A stretch of DNA of 64,000 bases, from the NCBI RefSeq assembly GCF_036967205.1, contig NZ_CP146022.1, forward strand, positions 2,666,001-2,730,000, in the 5' to 3' direction. The DNA comes from Streptomyces sp. Q6 (GTDB lineage: Bacteria; Actinomycetota; Actinomycetes; Streptomycetales; Streptomycetaceae). Each line of letters starts with the position of its first letter. The first letter of the stretch is position 1. Position numbers and translations under genes: made by a program. The notes under the pieces are model-generated. The model saw nothing but the letters and a program-made list of their open reading frames with translations. It had not been told where the DNA came from and made no database searches. Positions 54,054 to 62,700 of this stretch are shown one piece after another.

Positions 54054-54615
54054 ACCGTTCACGCCGCTCCACTTCCAGCTGGTGCTGCTGCGCCGCATGG
54101 CCGACCACAATCCGCACCTGGTCGAGACGGCCCGCGCCGACCTCGGGGTGTCCGTCGCCGACCTGCGCGAGGCCAATCGCCGCTGGCAGGCGATGCTGCG
54201 CGCGCGGGGCGGCCGCTCGGCGGTCTCCCGCTACCGCGCGATCCTCGGCGCCCCCGAACAGCGCCTGACGCGCCGGATCGGCGACATGGAGTGCGAGGCC
54301 CTCCTGTGGCCGGTCCCGCTCTGGCCCGACCTCCGCTTCGAGGTGCTGCTGTCCCCCACGGGCGCGGTCTGGAACGAGTGGCTGATCCGCGCCCCGGGCG
54401 CCCCCGGACCCGCCCTGCGCACCCTCGACGATCTGACGCCCTGGTCCTGCACGGTCGACGAGGCGGCTCGCGCGTTCCCTCCGGCCCGCCCGCTGGAGGG
54501 CTCGGCCCCGACGAGGTGGGGCCTGGCGTTCACGGCGCCGGACGCGGCGGGGGCGGGGCGTGCGGTGCGCGCGGAGTTCACCTGGGGGCTGCTCCAGCGG
54601 TGGTCCCCGGCCTGA
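54013..54615 (+). CDS. hypothetical protein, last gene of the glycan run
   Basis: This is a 200-residue soluble protein that was not recognised. An N-terminal helical segment (LVLLRRMADHNPHLVETARA) is followed by a beta-rich half (FEVLLSPTGAVWNEWLIRAP, TRWGLAFTAPDA). No catalytic motif stands out. It overlaps the FkbM gene by 41 bp; an ATG three codons in is an alternative start. The overlap makes co-expression with the operon likely. Confidence 0.55.
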   Translation: MGGMPRRPPTGPAEPFTPLHFQLVLLRRMADHNPHLVETARADLGVSVADLREANRRWQAMLRARGGRSAVSRYRAILGAPEQRLTRRIGDMECEALLWPVPLWPDLRFEVLLSPTGAVWNEWLIRAPGAPGPALRTLDDLTPWSCTVDEAARAFPPARPLEGSAPTRWGLAFTAPDAAGAGRAVRAEFTWGLLQRWSPA

Positions 54616-54637
54616 GGGACCCGGCGTCGGCGCGGCC

Positions 54638-55393
54638 TCACATCCGGGATCGCAGCACGTCGACCTCGCAGCCCGGCGCGAACGGGTCGAAGCCGTGCTC
54701 GGCCAGCCAGCGCACGGCGAGCAGGCTGCGCAGCGACCACCAGGCGTGGATCACGTCGAGGTCGACGTCGGTACCGTACCCGGCGATGACGTCGTCCAGG
54801 TGTTCCTCGTGCCCGAGCGTGAAGGTGGCGAGGTCGTACAGGGCATCGCCCCGACCCGCCTCGGACCAGTCGATGATGCCGGTGACCTCGTCGCCGTCGA
54901 GGAAGACGTGCGCGATCTGGAGGTCGCCGTGGGTGAACGCGGGCGTCCACGGCCGCAGCGCGGCCTCGGCGGCCCGGCGGTTGCGGGCGACCAGGCCGAC
55001 GGGCAGGAGACCGCTCGCCACGAGCCGCCCGCACTCGTCGTCGAGTTCCGCCGTCAGCGCGGCGGCACTGCGGCCCGCCCGGCCCGGCCGGGGCGGCAGC
55101 GGCGCGTCGTGCAGCTTCCGCAGGGCGGCGCCCGCCGCGGCCCACGCCGCCGACGACCCGGTCGCCGGCCCGCCGAGGCGGCCGAGTGTCGCGCCCGGGA
55201 CCGCGGTGATCGCGAGCACGGGCGGCTTGCGCCACAGGACCTTGGGGGTCGGCACCGGCGCGAGGGACATCGCCTCGACCTCGGCGTCGATCCGCGCCTG
55301 ATCGGCGTCCACCTTCAGGAACACGTCGCCCACGCGCAGGGTCGCGCGCTCGGAGTGGGCGACGACGACTTGGACCTCATCCATGGGAGCCAT
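54638..55393 (-). CDS. aminoglycoside phosphotransferase (APH) family protein
   Basis: This is a 251-residue kinase-like protein. The catalytic loop FTHGDLQIAHVFLD near residue 150 and the metal-binding IIDWSEAGRGD near residue 170 are intact. APH-fold proteins phosphorylate antibiotics, sugars, choline or amino acids, so resistance should not be assumed. The ATG at 55393 has GGGAGA nine bases upstream; the one at 55384 has none. It converges with the glycan operon and is divergent from the VOC gene. Confidence 0.82.
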   Translation of the reverse strand: MAPMDEVQVVVAHSERATLRVGDVFLKVDADQARIDAEVEAMSLAPVPTPKVLWRKPPVLAITAVPGATLGRLGGPATGSSAAWAAAGAALRKLHDAPLPPRPGRAGRSAAALTAELDDECGRLVASGLLPVGLVARNRRAAEAALRPWTPAFTHGDLQIAHVFLDGDEVTGIIDWSEAGRGDALYDLATFTLGHEEHLDDVIAGYGTDVDLDVIHAWWSLRSLLAVRWLAEHGFDPFAPGCEVDVLRSRM

Positions 55394-55466
55394 CGTCGAC
55401 CACTCTCCCGGCCGGTGCGCCGGAATTCCCTTCCCTCGGAGGGAGGTCGCGCGTTACGGTGCGCCG

Positions 55467-55901
55467 ATGTCCACGATCAGGAAGATCCAAGTCACCTTCG
55501 ACTGCGCGGAACCGGAGCGCGTCGCCCGGTTCTGGTGCGAGGTGTTGGGGTACGTCCCGCCGGAGCCGCCGGAGGGGTTCGCGAGCTGGGACGAGTACAA
55601 CCTCTCCCTGCCCGAGGAGAAGCGGGACGCGTGGTTCGTCGCCAGTGACCCCACCGGGGAGGGGCCGCGCCTCTACTTCCAGCGCGTACCGGAGGGCAAG
55701 GTCGCGAAGAACCGGGTGCACCTCGATGTCCGGGCCGGCACCGGGCTCGTCGGGGAGGAGCGCCTGGCCGCGCTCCAGGCCGAGTGCGACCGGCTGATCA
55801 AGCTCGGCGCCACGCACCTGTACACGCTCCTCGCCGACGAGGAGAACGAGTCGTGCATCACCATGCAGGACGTCGAGGGCAACGAGTTCTGCCTCGACTA
55901 G
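55467..55901 (+). CDS. VOC/glyoxalase-like protein
   Basis: This is a 144-residue vicinal-oxygen-chelate protein (QVTFDCAEPERVARFWCEVL, VHLDVRAG, TMQDVEGNEFCLD). The His of VHLD and the Glu of GNEFCL match two of the usual metal ligands. Many Streptomyces paralogues of this size have no known substrate. The ATG at 55467 is chosen because the domain starts there. Confidence 0.82.
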   Translation: MSTIRKIQVTFDCAEPERVARFWCEVLGYVPPEPPEGFASWDEYNLSLPEEKRDAWFVASDPTGEGPRLYFQRVPEGKVAKNRVHLDVRAGTGLVGEERLAALQAECDRLIKLGATHLYTLLADEENESCITMQDVEGNEFCLD

Positions 55902-55918
55902 GGACGTGCGATCCGGTA

Positions 55919-55950
55919 GGCACGTGCCGTCGGATCGGCAGGCACGTGCC
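55919..55950. repeat. two GGCACGTGCC palindromes
   Basis: The perfect 10 bp palindrome GGCACGTGCC occurs at 55919-55928 and 55941-55950, separated by 12 bases, in the 82 bp gap between converging genes. The two copies can also pair with each other. They may form a terminator; a protein-binding function is less likely at this location. Confidence 0.55.
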
Positions 55951-55983
55951 TTGCGGCGCGGTCGTCCGTGGGGGCGGCGGGGT

Positions 55984-56859
55984 TCAGCCCGCCGCCTTCA
56001 CCATCGCCTCCGCGACCACCGGCACGGACCCCGGGTGCACGGCGCCCAGGAACAGGTTCGGTTCGACGAGTTCCAGCTCCATCACGCAGGGCCGGCCGTC
56101 CGCACCGTCGACCAGGTCGACCCGGGCGTAGAGCAGCTGCTCGGGGCCGCCCGGTACCGCCGCCAACGCCCGCGCCGCGACATCGAACTCGGCCTCGGTC
56201 GGGTTCCACGGCTCCAGGGACGGGTGGGCGACCTTGCGGGCGTCGAAGGCGACGCCCGGGGCGAGGACGGCGCCCTTGCGGATGGAGTGCAGGAAGCGGC
56301 CGCCGTAGAAGAGGACCGCCCGCTCGCCATCGACGTCGATGCCGTCCACGTACGGCTGCACCATCGCGGTCAGACCTTCGGCGTGCATACGGGCCAACTG
56401 CCGCAGCGCGACGTCCCGTTCGGCGGGGGTGTAGCGGGCGGCGTACCGGGCGCCCGCGCCCGTCGTCGGCTTGATGACGTAGTCCCGGTCGGTGGGCAGC
56501 TCGGGGACGTCGCCGGGGGCCACGTAGGTGGTCGGGACCGTGGGGACGCCGTGCCGGGAGAGTTCGCCGAGGTAGCGCTTGTCGGTGTTCCAGCGGATCA
56601 CGTCGACGGGGTTGGCGAGCCGGGTGACGGTGGAGCAGCGCACGGCCCACTCCAGGAACTCCGCGCGCCGCCAGCTGTAGTCCCACGTGGACCGGAGCAC
56701 GGCGAGGTCGAAGGAGCCCCACACGACGTCGGGATCGTCCCAGGACACCACGGCCGCCTCCGCTCCGGCGCGCCCCAACTCCTCGGCGAGCAGTGCCAGA
56801 TCGCGGTCGACGGGCTGCTCGGGGCCGGGCCGGTAGGTGACCAGGGCGATGCGCGGCAT
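55984..56859 (-). CDS. ATP-grasp domain protein
   Basis: This is a 291-residue ATP-grasp enzyme. The nucleotide-binding strand is RDYVIKPTTGAGARYAARYT near residue 125, and the metal-binding end is MELELVEPNLFLG near residue 265, with MVQPYVDGIDVDGERAVLFY between. It resembles proteins annotated as glutathione synthetase-like, which join a carboxylate and an amine with ATP. The substrate is unknown. It stands alone between terminator-like repeats and an MFS gene on the same strand. Confidence 0.82.
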   Translation of the reverse strand: MPRIALVTYRPGPEQPVDRDLALLAEELGRAGAEAAVVSWDDPDVVWGSFDLAVLRSTWDYSWRRAEFLEWAVRCSTVTRLANPVDVIRWNTDKRYLGELSRHGVPTVPTTYVAPGDVPELPTDRDYVIKPTTGAGARYAARYTPAERDVALRQLARMHAEGLTAMVQPYVDGIDVDGERAVLFYGGRFLHSIRKGAVLAPGVAFDARKVAHPSLEPWNPTEAEFDVAARALAAVPGGPEQLLYARVDLVDGADGRPCVMELELVEPNLFLGAVHPGSVPVVAEAMVKAAG

Positions 56860-56928
56860 ACGGAACTACTCCTCGATGGTGCCGGTTCGGTCGGTCTCGC
56901 CGACGGGTGACGTGACCATGGTCCGAGG

Positions 56929-58118
56929 CTAACGCGACGCCCGTCCAGGCATGTCCCGCCGGCCCCCCGCCGCGAGCACCGCCATCACCGCGGCGGCCCC
57001 CACCGCCACGGCGAACCCGCCGTGCGCGCCGCCCGTGTCCACCACCCGCCCCGCGACGGCCGCCGCCCCGGCCGAGCCCGCCGCGCTCGCGGAGTTGCCC
57101 CACGTGAACGCCTGGGTGAGGACGGCGCGCGGTACCGACGCCTCCGTGCGGACGGAGGCGAGGATCAGCAGGACCGGTACCGCGAGGCCGGTCAGGGCGA
57201 GGGTGGCGCCGATCGCGAGGGGCGCGTCGAGGAAGGTCAGCGGCAGGCCGAGCAGGCACAGTCCGGCCGCGGCGGCGGTCTGCCCGCGCCGCGGCGGCAC
57301 TCCGCCGCCCCAGGCCCCGTACGCCCAACCGCCCAGCAGGTTGGTGCAGTTGGAGGCGGCGTAGAGGGGCGCCGCGATGTCCGGCGTGCCGCGCCCGGTC
57401 GCGTACGCGGCGACGGACACCTGCATGGCGCCGAAGAACACCCCGAGGACGAGGCCGAGCGCGGCCTGGCGCAGGAACGCGGGGCGGAGCAGGGCGCGTC
57501 CGGCGTGCCGGCGTTCGGCGTGGCCGGTGGGGGCGGCGCGGTGCGGCGCTGCGCGACGAGGGCGAGTCCGCCGCCGACCACGAGGGCGGCGGCGAGCAGC
57601 ACCCCGGCGTCCGGCCGGCCGGCCGCGCCGAGCACGCTCACCAGGGCCGGGCCCGCCAGGTAGGAGACGCCGTTGGCGAGGGCCTCCAGCGCGAAGGCGG
57701 TGGGCAGTGCGGCGGCGCGTCCGCCGGACAGCAGCGCGGACCAGCGGGCCGCGGACAAGGCGCTGAGCTGGGGCAGCGTGGCGCCGATGAGCGCCCCGGC
57801 GACCAGGTCGGGGGCGGCGCCGGTGAGCAGCAGTGCCACCGAGACGGCGTGCGCGGCCAGCGCGGCGGGCACCACGCGTTCCTGCCCGAACCGGTCGACC
57901 AGGCGGCCGAGTTGAGGGCCGACCAGGGCGTCGGCGACGGCGAACCCGCCGGTGACGAGGCCCGCGGCGGCGTACGACCCGGTGCGCGCGTGCACGAGCC
58001 AGACGAGCGCGATCCCGGTCATGGCGATGCCCACGCGCCCGACGGCGGCGGGTACGAAGAAGGCGGCGGCGCCCGAAGTGCGCAGCAGTGAGCGGTAGGT
58101 GGCCGGAGCCGAAGACAC
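56929..58118 (-). pseudogene. MFS transporter, frameshifted
   Basis: This is a 12-helix-type major facilitator protein split over two frames. The first part (FFVPAAVGRVGIAMTGIALV to GGGLALVAQRRT) covers six or seven helices. The second (RPAFLRQAALGLVLGVFFGA to the end) covers the rest. The break lies at or near GGGGG 57529-57533. One added base gives a continuous 396-residue protein. The GTG at 58118, behind AAGGGGA, is taken as start. The export substrate is unknown. Confidence 0.78.
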
Positions 58119-58503
58119 GGAGCGTCCCCTTCGCCGCCCGGCGGGACGCGCCACACGGGGCCGTCGGCGTCCGGATGGGCCGACCCGTGGCTGCGACTGA
58201 AGCCGTCCAGTGGTGGCGTGGAGCGGGGACGCGCGCCCTACGCCGACTTCTTCACCGGGCAGATGTCATAAGGAAGTTGGGAGTCGAGAGCGTAGACGAA
58301 GAGGCCGCGTAAGCGAACACCGGAAGCGAACAAGGGAGCAGTTGTTCCCTGGAACAGGTGATCGTCGCTCCAGAGTTTGCATGCGGCGCCCGAGAACAAC
58401 GATGCTTACGGGGCGCAAGCAACGGGCTGCAGACCGTAGCGAACGCATCGCGATGCAGTGCACGTCCCACACACATGCAACACCGCTAGGAGAACGCGCC
58501 ACC
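58119..58503. other. 385 bp intergenic region with palindromes, lower GC
   Basis: This gap is less GC-rich than its surroundings. It holds TGTTCCCTGGAACA (58343-58356, 6 bp arms), the perfect 12 bp palindrome GCATCGCGATGC (58445-58456) and two copies of AAGCGAACA (58311-58319 and 58324-58332). It probably contains the promoter and leader of the small-peptide gene at 58504. A frame reading through from 58210 exists but its codon use and sequence look non-coding. Confidence 0.5.
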
Positions 58504-58563
58504 ATGAACCTCATCACCGACATCCTCGCCGGCCTCGTCCACTTCGTCGGCTGGCTGGTGTAA
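58504..58563 (+). CDS. 19-residue hydrophobic peptide, putative small membrane-active peptide
   Basis: The encoded peptide is MNLITDILAGLVHFVGWLV. It is preceded by a strong AGGAG sequence (11 bases before the ATG) and followed after 17 bases by a near-perfect 14 bp hairpin terminator, so it has all the parts of an independent gene. The sequence is amphipathic with one Asp, one His and one Trp. It resembles short membrane peptides such as phenol-soluble modulins or type I toxins in size only. A function is not known. It is too short for routine gene callers. Confidence 0.6.
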   Translation: MNLITDILAGLVHFVGWLV

Positions 58564-58580
58564 CGGCGTCGGACGCCGAA

Positions 58581-58617
58581 GGCGCCGTCTCCCCCGGTCC
58601 CACGGGGAGGCGGCGCC
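58581..58617. terminator. hairpin terminator after the small-peptide gene
   Basis: The arms 58581-58594 (GGCGCCGTCTCCCC) and 58604-58617 pair over 14 bp with a single G-T type mismatch and a 9-base loop. It also lies just beyond the stop of the convergent flavin monooxygenase gene. Confidence 0.85.
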
Positions 58618-58636
58618 GTGGCGTTTCCGGAACCGG

Positions 58637-59443
58637 TCAGGCGGCGGCCCGTAGCTCCCGCAGCCGCGGCGCGACCTCCAGGTGCGCCCGGCTCCCCGAG
58701 AGGATGAACTCGTCGATGCCCGACTCCGCGTAGCCGCTGAGCCGTTGGACCACCTCGTCCACCGCGTCGCGGTCCGTGAGCGGGACCCGCAGGGCGAGCC
58801 GCAGGGACGGATTGCGGTCGCGCACCCGGGCGACCTGCGCGGCGACGGCCGCCGGGTCCTCGCCCGGTTCGCTCCACAGGATGTGGACGTCCGCGCGGCG
58901 CACGGCGACGTCCTCGGCGGCCGGCGAGGCGCCGCCGAAGTACAGCGGCACCTTGTACGCGACGGCGGGGTCGGCCAGTTGGGCGCCCTCGACCTGGACG
59001 TGCGCGCCCTGGAAGTCGATGCGCTTGCCGTCGAGGAGGTCGCGCAGCGCGGCCATCACCTCGTCCGTGCGGCCGTACCGCTGGTCGTGCGTGGGCCGAT
59101 CGCCGTGCGGCCGCCGACCGTCGGAGTCCGTGTCCGTGCCGGTGATCACGTTCAGGCCGAGCCGGCCGCCCGCGAACCTGCGGAAGGCGTCGGCCTGTTG
59201 GGCGAGGACCGTGGGGCTCGCGAAGCCCGCGCGACAGCTGATCAGGAAGCTGATGCGTTCCGTTCGGCGACACAGCGCGGGAGCGAGCGTCCACGGGTCG
59301 GTACAGCCGGGTCCGACCGGGGTCAGGAGCGAGCCGAAGCCCGCCTCTTCGGCGGCGCGGGCCACCCGCACGAGGCGTCCGGGGTCCCGGCCGTCCCCGC
59401 CGGTGGGCAGGAGCCAGTGCAGCAAAGGATGATTCTCGGGCAT
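58637..59443 (-). CDS. compact LLM-class flavin monooxygenase (SsuD-like)
   Basis: This is a 268-residue FMNH2-dependent luciferase-like enzyme. It aligns with alkanesulfonate monooxygenase SsuD at the start (HWLLPTGGDGRDPGRL), middle (LGLNVITGTDTDSDG, PLYFGGASPAAEDVA) and end (YAESGIDEFILSGSRAHLEV). About 80-90 residues that normally lie between LRLALRVPLTD and the last helix, including the mobile active-site loop, are absent in frame. It probably releases sulfite from a sulfonate or oxidises a related molecule. A Cys-containing leader peptide precedes it, suggesting control by sulfur supply. Confidence 0.82.
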   Translation of the reverse strand: MPENHPLLHWLLPTGGDGRDPGRLVRVARAAEEAGFGSLLTPVGPGCTDPWTLAPALCRRTERISFLISCRAGFASPTVLAQQADAFRRFAGGRLGLNVITGTDTDSDGRRPHGDRPTHDQRYGRTDEVMAALRDLLDGKRIDFQGAHVQVEGAQLADPAVAYKVPLYFGGASPAAEDVAVRRADVHILWSEPGEDPAAVAAQVARVRDRNPSLRLALRVPLTDRDAVDEVVQRLSGYAESGIDEFILSGSRAHLEVAPRLRELRAAA

Positions 59444-59501
59444 GGGAGGGCACCTCGGGCTGGGTCGACTGCGCGGCGGCTGTGCTCGGGAAACGGCGAG
59501 G

Positions 59502-59576
59502 TCAGGTGGACTGACAGAGCGCGGTGGAGACACGCAGGAGATCCACGTGCCGACGCGAGACGAGGACGAGGCCCAT
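59502..59576 (-). CDS. 24-residue leader peptide of the sulfur-gene type
   Basis: This short reading frame (ATG at 59576) contains RRHVDLLRVSTALC, the conserved core of the putative leader peptides found upstream of sulfur-metabolism genes in actinobacteria. A Cys codon (TGT) stands four codons before the stop. AGGA lies seven bases before the ATG. The stop is 58 bases upstream of the SsuD-like gene. Ribosome stalling at the Cys codon under cysteine shortage would be a plausible attenuation mechanism. The match is by eye. Confidence 0.7.
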   Translation of the reverse strand: MGLVLVSRRHVDLLRVSTALCQST

Positions 59577-59658
59577 GCCCGCATCCTGTCCGCGCACGGC
59601 CTGTCACGACAACCCATGTCCCGCATCACGGACATCCACATCTCATCAGACGGACAGA

Positions 59659-59692
59659 GGTCCGGCGCGGAGACCTCGCTCCGCACCGGACC
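59659..59692 (-). terminator. hairpin terminator after the S8 protease gene
   Basis: GGTCCGGCGCGGAG (59659-59672) pairs with CTCCGCACCGGACC (59679-59692) over 13 bp with one C/A mismatch and a 6-base loop. It lies 21 bases beyond the protease stop and upstream of the leader peptide. Confidence 0.8.
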
Positions 59693-59712
59693 CCGGCCCG
59701 TGGAACCTCAGC

Positions 59713-62700
59713 TCACGAGGGCTGCTTCACCCCCACCGCGCGCAGCAGCTCCTGCGTGACGCTCGCCCCCTTGTCGTCCTTGGCCGACGCCCGCAGCGAG
59801 ACGGACTTCGCGCCGCGCGGCACGTCGAGCGTGCCCGTCCAGGAGGCCCGGCCGCCGGTCAGCGCGACCTTCGACCAGCTCGTGCCGCCGTCGTACGAGA
59901 CCTGGAGCGAGCCGCCGCCGATGGTGCCCGTCCCCACGGCCTCCGCCACGTACCGGGCGTACAGGCCGATCGGGACGCGGGAGCCCGCGCGGAGGTCGCC
60001 CGCGAGGTCGGTGTCGAGGTCGAAGCCGAGGTTGATCAGCGGCAGGAACACCTCGTCGTCGGTGGCGGGCCGTGCGGAGCGCACCGTCCACTCGGTGTGC
60101 CCGGTGCTGCCGAGCCGCCACTTCGCCGGGTCGAGCGCGGTGTCGGTGACGACCCGGTACGGCTTCTCGGCCGGGTCGGCCTCCCACACGTATCCGGCGG
60201 AGCCCGTCCTGCGGCCCTGGCTGACGCCGTCGGCGAAGACCTCGGTGTACTGGGTCATGCCGCTCTCGCTGCTGTACGCGTCACCGAACCCGGTGTGGTC
60301 GGGCCCGGAGTCGCCCCAGCCGGGGACGTTGAACTGGATCTGCTCGCCGCGCCGCTGCTGCCCCCAGCCGAGCCCGGTGCCCAGCCACGGGTGCCAGACC
60401 GGCTTGAACCAGTTCAACGGCGTGTGCCGGCCGGTCCGGTACGTGACGAGGCCGCCGCGCTCCTCCAGGTCGGAGCCGAGCTGGACGGACTCGTGCCACC
60501 GCTGGCCGCCGGGCTCCATGGACACGTAGTCGGTGCGCCGGCCCGGGAAGTCGTACCGCTCCTGGAAGCCGATCCCGATCGCGAAGGCGTCGGTGAGCGA
60601 GTAGCGGAACTCGCTGCCCTCGGTCTTCCTGGCTCCGTAGTACGTGGTGTCGACGGCGGCGAGGTCGTCGCTGTCGGGGGCGTAGGCGAGGCCGCGGTCA
60701 GGGATGCCGCCCGGGTAGCCCTTGGACAGGTCGTAGACGTATGTGGCGTTGTCCGTGCCGGTCAGGTCGAGGCGGCCGCCGCGGCGCGCGAGGGCGAGCA
60801 GCCGGCCGAAGTCGGCGTTGGTGACGCTCGCGATCTGGATCGGTCGGGCCGAGCCGTCGTCCTCGTCGTAGAAGCTGGTGTTGAGGCGGCCGCGGGTGTC
60901 GTCGGTCAGGAACAGGGCCTTGGCGCCCGCGTCCTGCGCAGCCTGGGCGATCTCGGCGGGGGTGCGGGCGCCGTCGACGTGGACGAGGGCGCCCTTGCCC
61001 TTGAGGTTCTTGCCCGCGTAGTCGGCGGGGGCACCGGCCCCGGCATCGACGAGGGCGAGGCTGCTGCGGCCCTCGATGAGCGTGGAGCCGGGCTGCTCCC
61101 AGACCTCGCTCAGACCGGCGGCGTCGATGCGCGGCTGGGCCTCGCGCCAGACGGTGCGGTACTCGTACGTGCCGTCGGTGACCTTCCCAGTGGGCGCGGC
61201 GAACAGCGAGTCGTACCGGACGGGGACCTGGACGGCGCCCATGATGTCGGCGCCGCCGGCGACCCGTGCGTACTCCATGATCGCCTGGTGCGGGTCGGTG
61301 TCGCGCGGCAGCCGGGTGGCGAGTTCGCGCAGCTTCGTGCCGTCGAGGGTGACCTCGCGGTCCTGGTCCAGGACGACCTCGGGGGCGGCGAGGTAGCCGA
61401 GCCCGAGCGAGTCGGCGCCGTGGCTGCCCGGCACGTCGAGGAACGTGTCGAGGCTGTACGTGCCCGGCTTCAGGCGCAGTCGGACGGTTCCGGAGTCCCC
61501 GACGGCGGCCGGGTACGACTCGGATCCCTCGGCGAGCTGCTGGTAGACGAGGTTCGCGGCGGTCGGCGCGCCGGAGCGGTCCTTCACGTGGACGGTGAGC
61601 GTGTAACGCTCCTCTTCCTTGACGAGTCCGTACGCGGTGTGCGCGACGACGGTTCCGCCCGAACTGGCCACGATCTGACCGCTGTTGATACCGACCGCGG
61701 CCTTGGCTCCGTCACCGGTGACGGTCGTGGCGGCGGTGCCGTGCGCGGGCACGGTCAGCCTGCTGTCGGCGAGCGCGGCGACACCGGCGCCGCCGCCCTG
61801 CACGGCGAGGTCCAACTCCACATCCGTGTCACCGGAGTTGGAGTAGGTGAGGGTCCGGGTGACCGGCTCGTTGCTCTCGTACGGCCAGGTGTAGGAGCCG
61901 AGGTCGGCGCTGCCGGTGGCGGTGATCTTCGCGGTGACGGCGTCGGGCACGGACACCCGCCCGGCCCCCACCTCGTAGCCGGTGGCGTCGAGCCGCTCGC
62001 TCGACGACATCAGCGCGTCCTTGAGCCGGGCGCCCGTCCAGTCCGGGTGCTTCTGGGCGAGCAGCGCGGCGACGCCCGCGACGTGCGGCGTCGCCATCGA
62101 CGTACCGCTCATGGTGGTGTACGCGCCGGAGCCCTCGGTCAGCGAGGAGCGGGCCGCGAGGATGTCGACGCCGGGTGCGGAGACATCGGGCTTGAGGCCG
62201 TTGTCTCCGGTGCGCGGGCCCTGGCTGGAGAAGTCGGCGCGCCGGTCGTCGGCGTCGACCGCGCCGACGGTCAGCGCGGCGTCGGCGGCGCCGGGCGAGC
62301 CGATGGTGTACGCGCCGTACGCGTTGCCCGCGGCGACCACGAAGAGTGCGCCGGTCTCCTGGGACAGGGAGTTGACGGCGGCGGCCATCGGGTCGGTGCC
62401 GTCGCTCCCGGTGTCCGAGCCGAGGCTCATCGAGACGACCTTGGCCTTGACGTCCTTGGCGGCCCACTCCATCCCGGCGATGATCTGCGACTCGCTGCCG
62501 TAGCCCTCGTTGTCGAGGACCTTGCCGACGGCGAGGGTGGCGTCGGGGGCGACGCCCTTCTCCTTGCCGTCGGAGGCGGCGCCGGATCCGCCGACGGTCG
62601 AGGTGACGTGGGTGCCGTGGCCGTGCCGGTCGGCGACCTCCTCGCCGTCGATGAAGGACTTCGACTCGGTGACCCGCGACGCGAGGTCGGGGTGCGCGGG

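Noticed and set aside
33325-54615. Arabinan degradation genes and the AftD-like glycan genes as one system
   Set aside because: They are on opposite strands, separated by PucR and DUF3068 genes, and the glycan genes lack the shared operator. The common theme of arabinose is probably coincidence.
58343-58356. TGTTCCCTGGAACA as a LexA/SOS box
   Set aside because: The Gram-positive SOS box is GAAC-N4-GTTC; here the half-sites are in the opposite order, so LexA binding is not expected.
59444-59501. SAM or other sulfur riboswitch directly before the SsuD-like gene
   Set aside because: The gap to the leader peptide is only 58 bases and has no fitting conserved elements; peptide-based control explains it better.
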